Shown in pieces: positions 48,988 to 60,400 of a stretch of DNA of 64,000 nucleotides. The notes beneath the pieces are model-generated. The model saw only the letters and a program-made list of their open reading frames with translations. It did no database searches and was not told the DNA's origin. The stretch is from positions 9,187,503 to 9,251,502 of the forward strand of contig NC_045143.1 of assembly GCF_008831285.2 (NCBI RefSeq). Reading direction: 5' to 3'. Every line of letters starts with the position of its first letter. Positions within the stretch are counted from its first letter, which is position 1. This stretch comes from Nymphaea colorata (taxonomy: Eukaryota; Streptophyta; Magnoliopsida; Nymphaeales; Nymphaeaceae). A program made the translations under genes and the position numbers.

Positions 48988-49921
48988 TCCATTTTGAAAT
49001 ATATCTCTCTCTTTCTAAGATCTTCTTCTCTCTCTCTCTCTCTCTCTATTTGATTTAAAGTTCCTCTTCACAAGCTTTCGTATACGTATCCATACATATG
49101 TATATATGTACATGTATATGTATCTCTCTCTCTTTCTCCTTATTCCTGTTGTATTCAAGTCTTCATGTTCCATTCTTTTGAATATTTTTCTCCCAAGATC
49201 TTTTTATTTGTCGAATTCATCAAGACCAAAACTCAAGTAATGACCCAATATTAAAATCATGTTTGCTGGTCTATAACCTCATTCTATTTTCAAAAACCTT
49301 TCTCTTTTCACAAAAATGTTTATGGTAATTATTTAAATAAAAATGATAAGTTTAGATGTATGTGATGGTAGGAGTGCCTTTAAATAAAAGTCATGGTAGG
49401 AATGAATGATTTACTTCTAATTATGTAGCATTCATACATCCACCTTCACTTAAAATCATGAATGATCACAAGCACTTCTCTAAAAGAACTTAAGCAAGAT
49501 GAGATAAAGCTCTAGCTAGGTGGCAACCAAATTAGAGCAAAGTCGCAAACCTACTTAACTTCTTAAGAGAATACAAAATTGACTTCAAAAATGATTTTCA
49601 AGGGTTTCTAAATAATATTTGTAAAGATCTTCTAATTCAAGATTTTACTCAAATCAAAGCAAATGACTCTTCAAAAACTCAAAATATCAAGTCTTCAATA
49701 TTTTCTCAAACACCACACTGCATTTAGAATGAAAAAGATGTTTAAACAAAAATGAAATGCATCGAGAATAAACATAGTCCTTAGATTGATTACCCCCAGT
49801 AAAGGCACTAGGAGCGGTTGATCCTCGTACTGATGGGTGAATCCCTTTCTCTCTCATTTCAAAACAAAACTTCATTTTCTTGGAGTACTCCAAAAACAAA
49901 AGATTTTTGGGGATGCGAACA
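47218..49921 (+). repeat. LTR (copy B) of the same long-LTR family
   Basis: From about 47835 it aligns closely with copy A: the block aaaatacttgaaattcgcat, TATA at 47941-47948, the CT-rich leader, agcccaagttcctc, and the tail ttttggggatgcgaaca at 49905-49921. The upstream part differs from copies A and C. A TGTTGGCACCCC at 47218 mirrors the end (complement TGTTCGCATCCCC) and is the best candidate start. No target duplication is seen (acgat versus accgg), so it may be a broken 5' LTR or a rearranged solo LTR. Confidence 0.72.
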
Positions 49922-50125
49922 ACCGGCCAGCAGGCAACCACCTCCTCAGTTTTGAAAGCGTCAGGAGCACCTATAGGTGTGCGTCTGCACTCTCTGTTCT
50001 CTTGACTCTCTTCCTTGTTGATGGTCATTGCTGATTGTTGTCGTTCCGTCATCCCTAATTTGATGTCTTTCTCTATTTTCAGCCTTTCTTGATGCCTCAA
50101 GCCAGTGGCCATTGGGCGATTTGCA

Positions 50126-51830
50126 GATCCCAAGAGCTGCGTGACACTACTGTGGAGAGTGGAGGACCGACCAGAGAGAGGTGAGGGCCGTGAGGCAGTA
50201 TCAACTACCGTGGTGAGTTCTTAACTCTCTTTCTCATTTTTGATTGAGTGATTTTTCCCTCTCTCATTGTCAATTTGTTTTTCTTCTTTGCTCATTTTCT
50301 GTAGCATTTTGCCTTGATTTACAGACTATGTGGTGCTGCTGTGGAGTGTTGAGGACAAACTGAAGAGGGTGGAAGGCTATGAGGTGGTGCCGACTACCTC
50401 TGTGAGTTTTGAACTCTCTTTTTCATTTTTGATTTCTCCCTCTCTCATGTCAATTTCTTTTTCTTCTTTTGATTTAGGGATTTGCTCATTTGTTGTAGCA
50501 TTTAGTGTTGTGCATCTTGCTCATTTGCTTTGCAAAACATTGATGGCATCAAATCCATCGATAAATTTGTACCTGCTCTTGTTGTGCTCCACCGGTGAGA
50601 GTCGGGTCAAGAGACTCAAGACTGTGAGGGTTGTTAGCCTATGAGGCAGTGATTGAAGTCACCGAACCACCAGTGGTTCAGGGATGAGCCAGTGACAGTG
50701 AGCTTCTTTTTCACTTCTGACTTCTCCCTCTCCCATTGTTGATTTTTTTTCTCCTTGTGATTTAGGGATTTGTTGTAGCATTTAGGGATTTGTTGTGCAT
50801 AGGGATTTGTAATTTTGTAGTTGTTTTTCCACCTGTGAGTGCAAGCAACTGTGCACAGTGAAAGGTTCAGTTCACAACTCCTATCCTTTTTTATTTTATT
50901 TTTTACATTGAAATATAGTTTTCACTCAATCCATGTCTTGGCTAATTTGCAATTTAATTTTTTAAAGGAATCAGAAAATGATTAGAATGACTATGATCTA
51001 GTGGATTTTGCTGCTGAAATGAGTTGACAATCAATCAAACTCACCTAATCTGAACATAACCCTTAAACCCTTACATTCTGAAACCAAAAATTATTAAGGA
51101 GATCTACAGGTATAGAAACTCGTACCTAAAAAGTCTACTTTGAATTGAGTTGGCCAGCTGAAACTTATCATAATTAGTCTTTTAAATTTATGAAGCTATG
51201 TCTACTTTCATTTGTTTTTGTAAAAGTAAATGTGAGATTCAGTTTGTTAGTTGTAACAACTTTAGGTGTTTCTTTGGCTACACCAAAAAAAAAATTATCT
51301 GGAAAATTGGGTTGTTTCACTTTGAAGTACTTGAAGTACTTGAAACTAATTATCAATTGCAAAGCAAAAAGGAGGAAAGGATCACTATCAAATGTCTTCA
51401 GATATAAGGCATCATTGCCTTAGTGCCTTACTTGTTTTTCCTAAAAATATCACAACTTCTCCTAGAAGCTACTGATATGTTTCTTAATTAATCAAGTTAT
51501 TGTTGCTAACGCAGCTGCCTTGCGTTAACTCTTCCATCATCTCTTTGACTATTGAGTTTCTTGCTAGATATATGTATAAATATCTGTTAGGTGTTGCCTG
51601 TTGAGTTTAAATTTTGATTTAGGGATTTGCTATAGCATTTAGTGATTTGTTGTGCAACATTAAGAAATTTGTAGCTCTGCTCCATCCATCCATCGGCGAG
51701 TCAAACCGAACTACCAATTGTGACGGTGAGTCCTTTCTCCCACCATCATTGACATTTTTTTTGCTATAGCAGCATTAGGGATTCGTTTTGCTATAGTAAT
51801 TTACATTAATCTTCAAGTTTTTCCATTAAA
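50126..51830 (+). repeat. reiterated exon-like leader units upstream of the hAT pseudogene
   Basis: An imperfect unit of about 200-300 bp recurs. Each copy has a GC-richer piece (tgtggagagtggaggac near 50152; tgtggagtgttgaggac near 50341; a ccaccggtgagagtcgg piece near 50589; a catcggcgagtcaaac piece near 51691). Each piece ends in a GTGAG donor-like site (50213, 50401, about 50698, 51727). A CT-rich and T-rich intron-like part follows with gatttagggatttg and tgtagcattt. The first two pieces are preceded by acceptor-like tttgcag and atttacag. Probably duplicated 5' UTR exon/intron units of the transposon; no protein is readable. Confidence 0.6.
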
Positions 51831-52199
51831 TTCAGTTTCTTGAACTTGGCATTCATGTCTCTCCAACTATATATACACAACACATTCTTGCCACATATAT
51901 TTCTATCATTCTATGCCACATATATTTCTATGGACACTGCATTGATAAAAATGATTCCACTAGGACGACAAAGGCAATGGAGATCTGAATGGGAGAATAA
52001 CAACTATAAATCTTATTGTAATGACCATTAACATTAAATAACAACTGTAGTATAATGTGATGAACAAATTTTTATTGTAATGAAGTAATGAACAATTTTA
52101 TGCATATTTAAAAATCTTATATATTGATTGTACATTGAATGTATATTGTTTAATGTTTATAATATAATATATACTTTATGTTACTTTTTATTAATAGGC

Positions 52200-54620
52200 A
52201 TGGATAAATTTGTGGTGAAAATGCCTATTTTTGTTAAATATTCTACAAATCAAGAGGATATTAGATCATGCAATGAAAGCAAATCAAGAGAAGAGGCTAG
52301 ATCAAGGGTTGAAGTAGATGCAAGAGAAAACACTAGATCAAATAAAGAAGGAGAATCAAGTGCAGGGAGAAATAATATAGAATTTAATGAAGCAAACTTG
52401 CTAGCAGATCCTGCTCTTCATGCCCCTATATTTACTTATTATCCTAAGATAAGGAAGATGTTCGTAGACCATATCTTTTGCGAGGGCCTTGTCAACCTAA
52501 CTATTGTGACTTTCAGCTGAATCATCAAAAATAAAAGTTTAATCTAACTTGGTTCGATGAACGCAAGGATTTGTTGGAATATAGTCAAAGTAACATAGAG
52601 CATTTTGTCAATATTGTCATTTTTCAGGCCAACACATGTAGAAAAGTTTCATGCAGTGACATTTATATCCAAAGGATTTGATAATTTGAAAGACAAAAGA
52701 TGATTTGATATGCATGTTGGAGGCCCCAATAGTCACCATAACTTGGCACATATAAAACATGAAAATTTGATGTATCAAAAAAATAATATCAATAACCTAT
52801 TTAGGAAGTAGAGGGATCCGCAAAAAAATGCATATAAGACTCATCTCAATTGTTATTGTTACTAGACTTTTGTTAAAGCAAGGATTAACATTTCGAGGGC
52901 ATGATGAAGGTGAAGGCGGACTTAATGGAGGAAATTTTATTGAGGTTTTAAAGTTTTCTGCAAAGTTGAATAGCAATATAGATAAAGTTCTATTGTAAAA
53001 TGCTTCAAAAAATAACAAGTTGACATCTCTTGATATACAAAATGATGTTACCAAAGCTTGTGAAATGCGAACAACAAATGCTTTCATAAAGGAGCTTGGA
53101 CACAATTTTTTCTCTATTTTGCTTGATGATTCTTGAGATGCATCAACTACAAAGCAAATGGCCATTGCTTTATGGCTTGTTAATGAAAATGGCCGAATAG
53201 TTGATCGATTTCTTGCAATTGTACATGCTCTTGAAACAAGTGTAATTTCACTTAAAGCAGCAGTTAAAGACATATTTTTTAAACATGGATTGAGTATGTC
53301 AATCTGCATGGACAGGGTCATGATGGAGCAAGCAATATGAGATGAGCATTTAATGGGTGAAGATGCTTATATTTAAACAAATGAGTATGCATATTATATA
53401 CATTGCTTTGCACATCAGCTCCAACTAACAGTAGTTTCAGTTGCACATAAACACTTGGTACTAGATGTTTTTTGATACATTAACCATATTACCAAGTTTC
53501 TTTTCTACTTCATGCAAGAGATCAGAGCTTGTTTCAGAAGTAGAATAAATTAGAATGGTTAAAGCACTTGAGTTTGATGAACTTGAAACAAGACGAGGAT
53601 TAAATCAAGAAATGAGTTTTAGACAACCTGGTGATACTCGTTGGTATTCTCATTATGTTGCTACACTTAGTTTAATAAACTTGTATCCTTCTATAATTAA
53701 GGCATAGGAGTTTGTTATAGACAACATGAATATATGAAGACTTGAAGTAGTTGCATTGATACATAATTTACAAGATTTTGAGATTGTGTTTGGCTTGCAT
53801 TGGATAATCAAAGTTTTGGGGATAACTGAAATACTTTCACAAACATTTCAATGTAAAGATCAAGATATTGTTAATGCTATGAATTTAGTTGCTAGAACCA
53901 AATAGGCCTTCAAGATTTGAGACATGATGGTTTGGAGTTTCTTATGAATACAATTTCTATATTTTGCAGTACATATGACATTTCAATGTGTATACTAGAT
54001 GATATGTACACACCTCAATGATGACCAAGGCGTAAAACTATAACATGTTTATATGGTTATTGTGTTGAGGTGTTCTATGTTATCATTGATATGCAAATTC
54101 AAGAGCTAAATAATCGTTTAACTAAGACAAATACATAACTTCTCCTTTCAATGGCATGTTTAAGCTTAGAGAATTCTTTTGATGTAAATAAGTTGATTCC
54201 TCTTGCTGAGTTTTATTCTAGAGACATTCAAAAAAGAGATCTATAAAGACTTAGAAGTCAATTGAAAGTATATATAAAGATGTGAAGGCAAGTCCTGAGT
54301 TTTCAAATTTAAATTCTTTGGTAGGACTTGTAGAAATGATGGCGACAATGGGAAAGCATATGGTATTCATCTAATTTATTTGTTAATGAAGTTGACATTA
54401 ACTCTACCAGTTGCAACAACAAGTGTAAAAGATCATCTTCAGCCATGAACAACATCAAATTCGGCTTTGTAACAAAATGGGAGATGAATTGGTTAATGAT
54501 GCTTTAGTTATTTTCATTGGAAAGGATACATCAACAACATGACTGATGAAGCAATTATGCACTGTCTCCAAGATATGAAGAGCCAACGATGTCAAATATA
54601 AATTGTGCATCATTATAGTT
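52200..54620 (+). pseudogene. hAT transposase pseudogene, ZNF862/TTF-type with DUF4371 and hATC
   Basis: The start MDKFVVKMPIFVKYST (ATG 52200, after a taatag acceptor) leads to ANLLADPALHAPIFTYYPKI, the typical N-terminus. Through stops and frameshifts the order is preserved: GFDNLKDKR, FDMHVGGPNSHHNLAHIKHE, RGHDEGEGGLNGGNFIEVLK, FIKELGHNFFSILLDDS and MAIALWLVNENGRIVDRFLA. Then come KAAVKDIFFKHGLSMS, HCFAHQLQLTVVSVAHKHLV, RRGLNQEMSFRQPGDTRWYS, KDQDIVNAMNLV, VIDMQIQELNNRLT, LPVATTSVK and TDEAIMHCLQDMKSQR (hATC dimerisation end). The frame closes at 52520 and multiple later breaks show it is dead. Full-length gene order with no internal introns is retained. Confidence 0.92.
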
Positions 54621-54842
54621 TTTGTCTAGTTTCTTTTGTGAAGAATAGCTATTTGATTTTTTGGAGCCAATTGTAAATTTGTACAGAAGTATAGCTATTT
54701 CATTTGTTTTTGGAGTCAATTGTAAATATGTACAACTATAGTTAATTGAATCACTTTTTGAAGCTAATTGTAATTTTGTTTGTAGCTATAGTTATTTATT
54801 TTGTTTTTCAAGGCCATTTGAAAATTTGATACTTATATATTT

Positions 54843-54879
54843 TGTGCCCCATGGAAAAAAATTTCTGGCTCCAGCACTG
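54843..54879 (+). mobile_element. 3' terminus of the hAT element
   Basis: The sequence gccccatgg, then aaatttctggctccagcactg, complements to CAGTGCTGGAGCCAG, the form of plant hAT ends of this type. A matching 5' end was not found upstream of 52200, so the left boundary stays open (possibly near 49.9-50.1 kb). Confidence 0.65.
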
Positions 54880-55155
54880 GTCTTATCATATGCTTTTGTT
54901 GGGCTCCTAATTCAAAATGATATTTTTTATTTACATTTTTTAAAAGGTTATTTTACCTATAACCAACTATCAAAATTGCTCATGCTGATTTGTCCACTAG
55001 AGAGAGGTGTTATTGTTTAATCAAATTCCGTCTTGCTAAATATTTATATATTTTTTTAAACACAAAATACACATGAGATTTCCATGTCCCAAAATCATAG
55101 AAAAGAGTAACATTTTTTTTGACATATCTAATGAAGCTTGAATTGTTATAGAACA

Positions 55156-55231
55156 AGATCAAGACCATTCCTAGGTCCAAAGCCATGGATACCAGATCAT
55201 GACCATACTTAGGTCCAAAGCCATGGATACC
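55156..55231. repeat. 38-bp tandem duplication, 35/38 identical
   Basis: Units 55156-55193 and 55194-55231 both contain aggtccaaagccatggatac; three substitutions lie in the first half. Confidence 0.95.
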
Positions 55232-55835
55232 ACATATTAAATATCTCCTTGTAGGGTGAATCTAAACTAATAGATGCACCTCTCTAAACAATTTAGTAAA
55301 AAGTAGGTATAGGGCTAGTTTTTTTTTCCTTTCTATTTCGTCTGGGGTTAAAATATTGAAAACTTGATGGCCGTAAAAAAAATTAAATTTTTACACTAAA
55401 TTATGTGAAGTAAAAAATATGTCCATCGCTAGATATGTAGGAATGAAGAAATACATCTATATTGATCTTGTATTGGCCTCAAACTATGCCTTTGCCTAAT
55501 ACCAAAAAAGGCTTTAACCAAGATGGATTAAGACATTTTTGAGACGCACGTATGGAAATAAGTTAGTCCTAACATCTTCAGATTTGACCCTAACAATATT
55601 TCTATGAAGTACTTCAATTTAAATTGAGAGGTCTGTTTATGCTGTTCTACTTAGCAGGACAAGATTTGTCATGCAAGAGTTTTGCTTTAAACCAAAGGAC
55701 ACATATTGGGGGCTGTTTGATTGAAGACAAAAGTTTTTACAAAATTATAATAAAATTATAACAATCTAGTGACCAGGGCCATGGCCGGACTGGGCCTTAA
55801 CTGTGAAATGCTTTAAAGGAATAACAATAATTTTT

Positions 55836-55970
55836 CAGGGGCGGGTCAAACGGTCCGCGGGTTGGGCCAAGAGGAGCGATGGGTCAGGCCAATCTAAAAA
55901 AAAATGATTTTTCAATATAAAAAAAAATTTTCCTGCACTCACCCGGGCCATGGCCCTTCCTCCGCCCCTG
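55836..55970. mobile_element. short hAT-like MITE, CAGGGGCGG ends
   Basis: It starts CAGGGGCGGGTCAAACGG and ends tcctccgcccctg, so the 9-bp terminal inverted repeat CAGGGGCGG/CCGCCCCTG is exact. The body is rich in gggcc/ggccatgg. No 8-bp duplication is visible (taattttt versus tgggtgac), so the flanks may have changed. Confidence 0.6.
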
Positions 55971-56118
55971 TGGGTGACTCCCCTTGTGTTGTCATGCAAA
56001 AGTTTTGTGTTAGCATTTTATTAATGTTTATCTCTCAACCATCCATCACAACAAGTCAATAACTCTCATGGGTGAGCTCACTGTGAGGACCATTCACTCC
56101 ATCGTGATGGACAGTTAA

Positions 56119-57043
56119 GGCCCTGTTTGATGGCCTTAGATTTCACTGTAGAAGGCAGACAAAAGTCTCTGATTTCTTATTTTGCCTCTCCTTTCTCACA
56201 CACTCGACAAAATTCTGTTCTCTCAAGGGTGAGAGCGCGACCTTTGTCCAATAAAAAACAGTCAGAGTTCAGAGCTCCGACTTTTGTCCGTGGATAGAAA
56301 AGTTTACCGTTGATGCATCTTATTTTTTCTCCCTTAACATGAACTTCATTGCACCACTTCACTGCAACAGCCACATCAACTGCAGCATCCACAGTAGTTT
56401 CATCTCTTTTACTACCATTCGAGTGCTCCTCTAGATCAGCTCACCCTTCCACCACAGCCTCCTCCTTAGACTGTTCACGAGGCTCGATGGTTTGGTCTTC
56501 AGTATTAGTTACTTTCCTCCTTCCTTTTCCTGCTTAAAGTTAATATATGAAGTTTGGAAATGATAAAAAAGATTTAGAACTTTGAAATCAGTTTATCCTT
56601 GGTCTTTCAAGAGTCAAGTATCTGATCTTTGAGGACATTCCACCGGCTAATCAGCCAAGGAAATCATTCTAATATGCTATCAAGTGAGAAACGTGTTCTC
56701 TAAATCAGAATCGATCGTTCCTTTTGTTCTAAACTTGGTGGGCCTTTAAACCAGAAACAATAGAAGAAATGGTATAATACATAAATCAACCGACCTCCTG
56801 CTTCAATAGTTAGCATTTAATAATTTGTACCACTTAAAATTTACCGTGTAGCCTAGTCTTTGCAACAGATTTTTTTTTTGTCTATGGATTTTAATTCAAT
56901 TCAATCACCTGGTGGACAATATTTTAAGGATTTTGATCCCTACCCATCATACGCTAGACAAAAATTTTGTCTATAATCCATCTATGGATTAAAATCCATA
57001 GATTTTTACCTATGAACTTTTGTTTGTAGCCATCAAACCATAC
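56119..57043. mobile_element. possible MITE-like inverted element
   Basis: The left side ggccctgtttgatggcc..gacaaaagt and the right side acttttgtttgtagccatcaaacca share an inverted GTTTGATGGC..CAAAAGT pattern. Such ends are common in plant PIF/Harbinger-like or related MITEs. A similar ggctgtttgattgaag lies at 55711. The interior has short inverted pieces (ctatggat/atccatag near 56983). Ends are not precise. Confidence 0.4.
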
Positions 57044-57317
57044 AACAAAAATAATAAAAAAAGGTAGATATTTTTGTATTTAATGTTAGTTTAAAACACA
57101 AATAAAATTGTAAAAGACATTTTTATTGTATAATATTAATTATTGTTTTCGTTTTAATCCATTCCTCAATAGTCAATCCTGATGAATTGGACGGCTCTAA
57201 ATGGTTTGATCACTGTTATGGCTAGCCATGTGAACGAGGGTATGAAAAACCATAGACCAATCGTTGCCGATTCCTGAATCTCGTAACATTTTGGAATACT
57301 CAATGCTGGTCGGATCG

Positions 57318-57424
57318 GGTTGGTTAGGGTTGTAACCAACCCGCTCCACAGTCTTTTATAATCCCATCGCGGGAAACCCTAACTGTCTTTGCTGCTCGGC
57401 TCTTGGGGTTTCCATCTCCCCCCG

Positions 57425-57462
<38 letters not shown>

Positions 57463-57480
57463 TTCTCTTACATTCAAGCC
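57318..57480 (+). promoter_or_regulatory. RPS15 promoter and 5' UTR with telo-box elements
   Basis: aaaccctaa at 57373-57381 is a telo-box, a hallmark of plant ribosomal protein promoters; an inverse ttagggtt occurs at 57326. A TATA-like ttttataat lies at 57354-57362. A ctcttacattc stretch precedes the ATG. A tgggcc (site II-like) sits at 57561 inside intron 1. The elements are seen; their activity is inferred from the family. Confidence 0.7.
57425..57462. repeat. (CT)n(CA)n microsatellite in the RPS15 5' UTR
   Basis: About ten CT then nine CA dinucleotides, ending 18 bp before the start codon. Confidence 0.97.
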
Positions 57481-60400
57481 ATGGTGAGGAATATGTAATT
57501 TTGTAGGGTTTCAGGGTTCGGAGGAAACCGCTTTCGTTTGCTGATTTGCTTGTTGGGTTTTGGGCCATTTGCAGGCGGATGTTGAGACGGAGGTCGCCGG
57601 CGGTCAGCCGAAGAGAAGAACGTTCAAGAAGTTCAGTTTCAGAGGGGTCGATTTGGATGCTCTCCTCGACATGCCAACGGAAGAGCTGGTCAAGCTTTTC
57701 CATGCTCGTGCACGGAGACGGTCTGTTGATTTTTTCGGTTTTTGTCATTCTTTTCGACTTGCCTGCCTTTTTTCTTCTTTTCGGTGTGTGTTAAAAAAGT
57801 GATTTTGCATTTTCCCTCGTGGTTGGATTAATAGGTTCCAGAGAGGCTTGAAGAGAAAGCCTATGGCTTTGATCAAGAAGCTGCGCAAGGCGGTAAATGA
57901 TCCTATTTACTTGGATCTTTTTTGTGCTTTTGATTCGGGGAGTTGGTCCTTTTGGTTGAGAATGTTTTTCGCCCTTTGGCGGTGTCATAGAATCTTGAAG
58001 CTTGCGATGATTGCTTGCTAGTCATAGCAGTAAAATTTCAGTTTTTTTTCTTCAAATGATTTTCCCTTTGGGTGAATTCAGTAGTTGTTGCTGCAAGAAG
58101 GCACAAAACTGGCTCCCCATTGTGTAAATTGCTATTGAAAAATGAACCTGTCCGTACTTACCTTCTATGTAGGGTTTAGGTTTAGTGGGTAATTATGTTA
58201 GCAAGCTGATGGCGGTGCAAACTAGTTGGGAGGGAACATGTCTGCTGCTTTGCTTCTAGGTTCGTTGTTCAGTTTCAACGTTATTATAACTGGAGCTTAA
58301 TATGAATCCCGCAATCGTACTCTCATGACGTAGTTATTTAGATTAACAATATTTAGCGGTGGTTTTAGATTGATTATTGTTATTCCTTTACTAATCTAAA
58401 TGTGAACTCTTTGACTATGGTTTGGAGTTTTCGATGCACCTCTGTTGAATTGAATTTCTTATGGGTCCGTGCTTCTCACTAAACCTAAACCTAAATTGGA
58501 TACCTTATAACTCACACAAATGGTGCACCTTATGCTTTTGCCAAACCGAATGAAATCATGTGTGAGGCGTGGCAACCAGATGAAATGAGGACAAAGAATG
58601 TCACAGACTAAAAGAAAAATTTTGCACTCTTAAGTTTTTGTCGGCGATCTTGCAGTGGATGTCGAAAACAAAAAGTAGCTGATTCTTTAATTACCTAGCA
58701 CTTCTAATTTCATTCTTTGATGAAAACAAAGGTCTAGATTTTCCTGAAAGAAAGTTATATTTACAGAATATATGTTTTCTTTCCCTCCTTTCACTTCCTT
58801 AGTTGCCACTTGCTACATGGTTGATGGCTTTTTAAATTTTAAAATGATCAACTTTGTAGTCTCTAAGAACTATCTTGGATCTCTTGATCATATATTGGCA
58901 TGACTTAGCAGGATGTTTAGAAAATCAAAGGTTTTTTGGGGCAAAATATTGTTTAAGTCTAAGCTCTAAAGTAAGAAGCTATGTCACACGGACATGGCAA
59001 AATAGCCCACGTATCCGTGTCGACACGTGGACACTGGGATACGGGTGCGGACACGGCAAAAAATAAAAGTCATTAATTTAATGTCTTTTTTTTTTTCATT
59101 TTATCAATTTTTTATGATGCATCCAATTATTTCCATGAACAATCCTTTCAGATATTCAGTACTTTTGTGATAAAACACATTTTCTAACAACATTGTAAGA
59201 GTGAACTATTAATTTAATGTTTTTTTTAATCTTATCATTTTTTATAATATTTAATGTAGCCGTGTCCGCTATCCGCACCCGTATCCCCGTATCGCATCCG
59301 CACCCGTGTGACATAGGTAAGAAGTCAAATATTGAGATTCTTAGAAAGTGGATGTGAAAATTTTGTAAGGTTACCGGAGAATGTTTATTCATAGTATGCA
59401 TATCTTTCAATGGTAGTTTCACTGAAGAAATAAACTCTGCAAGGCTCATAAGTATTTCTAGGTGTAGTTAGTATGAGTAGTTCTATAGGAACAGTTGTAC
59501 AAATGAAAAGGTTCCATTTTTTTTTTTTCATTTGAAGATGGTCAACTGAACCTACTCTATGGACTAACCTTTTAGGCATAATTTCTGAGATATCTATGAC
59601 AACCTAGGATGATCAGATGATTGTTCCTTGTTATTGTAGTTTAGCTGTATATCCACAATGGTTTTCATGGTTTAGTTGCTATGGAAGATAGTGCAACTTA
59701 TGTTTACTATGTTCAACCGTCAAATATTGTAGAAAATATTGTGCTTTGGCATTTTCAGTATTTTGGAAAACACAAACTGATAGGTTCACACCGTATGTGA
59801 TATCATCATTAGCAAAGTTTATTTATCAGATCTAATTTTTCAAACTTAGTAATACTTGTCAATTTTTGTGGAAGGTGTTTATTTTATCATAAGGAGTTGC
59901 TTAACGAGCTTACTGTTTGTCTGTTTCAGGAGAGAAAAATCTGTCTTGAAATAAGTCAATTTTGGAATGGAATTAGGTTGTTAAAATCTGTTTTTATCTA
60001 GGTTGTATTTTACCGACCAATGTGAACCTAAGTCACACGAACACTACAAAATGACTGCCGCGACCGTGTTGACATGGGTGCGCTTTAGACTCGCACCCAG
60101 CAGGCCGGCACAAGTCAACAAGAGTCGGGTGTGGCTGACTGCACCCGATCATTTTCGTTTATTTTGGACAGGCACCTGACTTGCTTTGACTCGAGTCAGG
60201 TGTGGTCAAACTGCATGAAGCCTATTGTTGTTTTTTTTCGATATTTTTTATTTTAAAAATTTTTAACGTTAAAAGGAGAGTTTAAGGCACGATTGTATAC
60301 CCTCTTCCTCTCCTCCTTTGCACTCTTTCCTTTGCGTGGGTTTTGCTGGTTTCATTGGAGCATCTAGCGGAATGGAAGGTCATTTCCGGCAACTGAGGGG

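Larger units (their letters stand above)
54880..57240. other. intergenic DNA with MITEs upstream of RPS15
   Basis: No host coding sequence was recognised. It holds a 38-bp tandem duplication (55156-55231), a short CAGGGGCGG/CCGCCCCTG element (55836-55970) and a larger inverted-end region (56119-57043). The 71-codon minus ORF near 56177-56392 has no recognisable motif. Confidence 0.5.

Noticed and set aside
54826-55020. 64-codon ORF after the hAT pseudogene
   Set aside because: It starts inside the hAT 3' terminal repeat and has no motif; chance opening.
57546-57802. Two 80-codon ORFs at the RPS15 5' end as separate genes
   Set aside because: They are exon 2 of RPS15 (or its shadow) running into intron 2; the spliced model explains the sequence fully.
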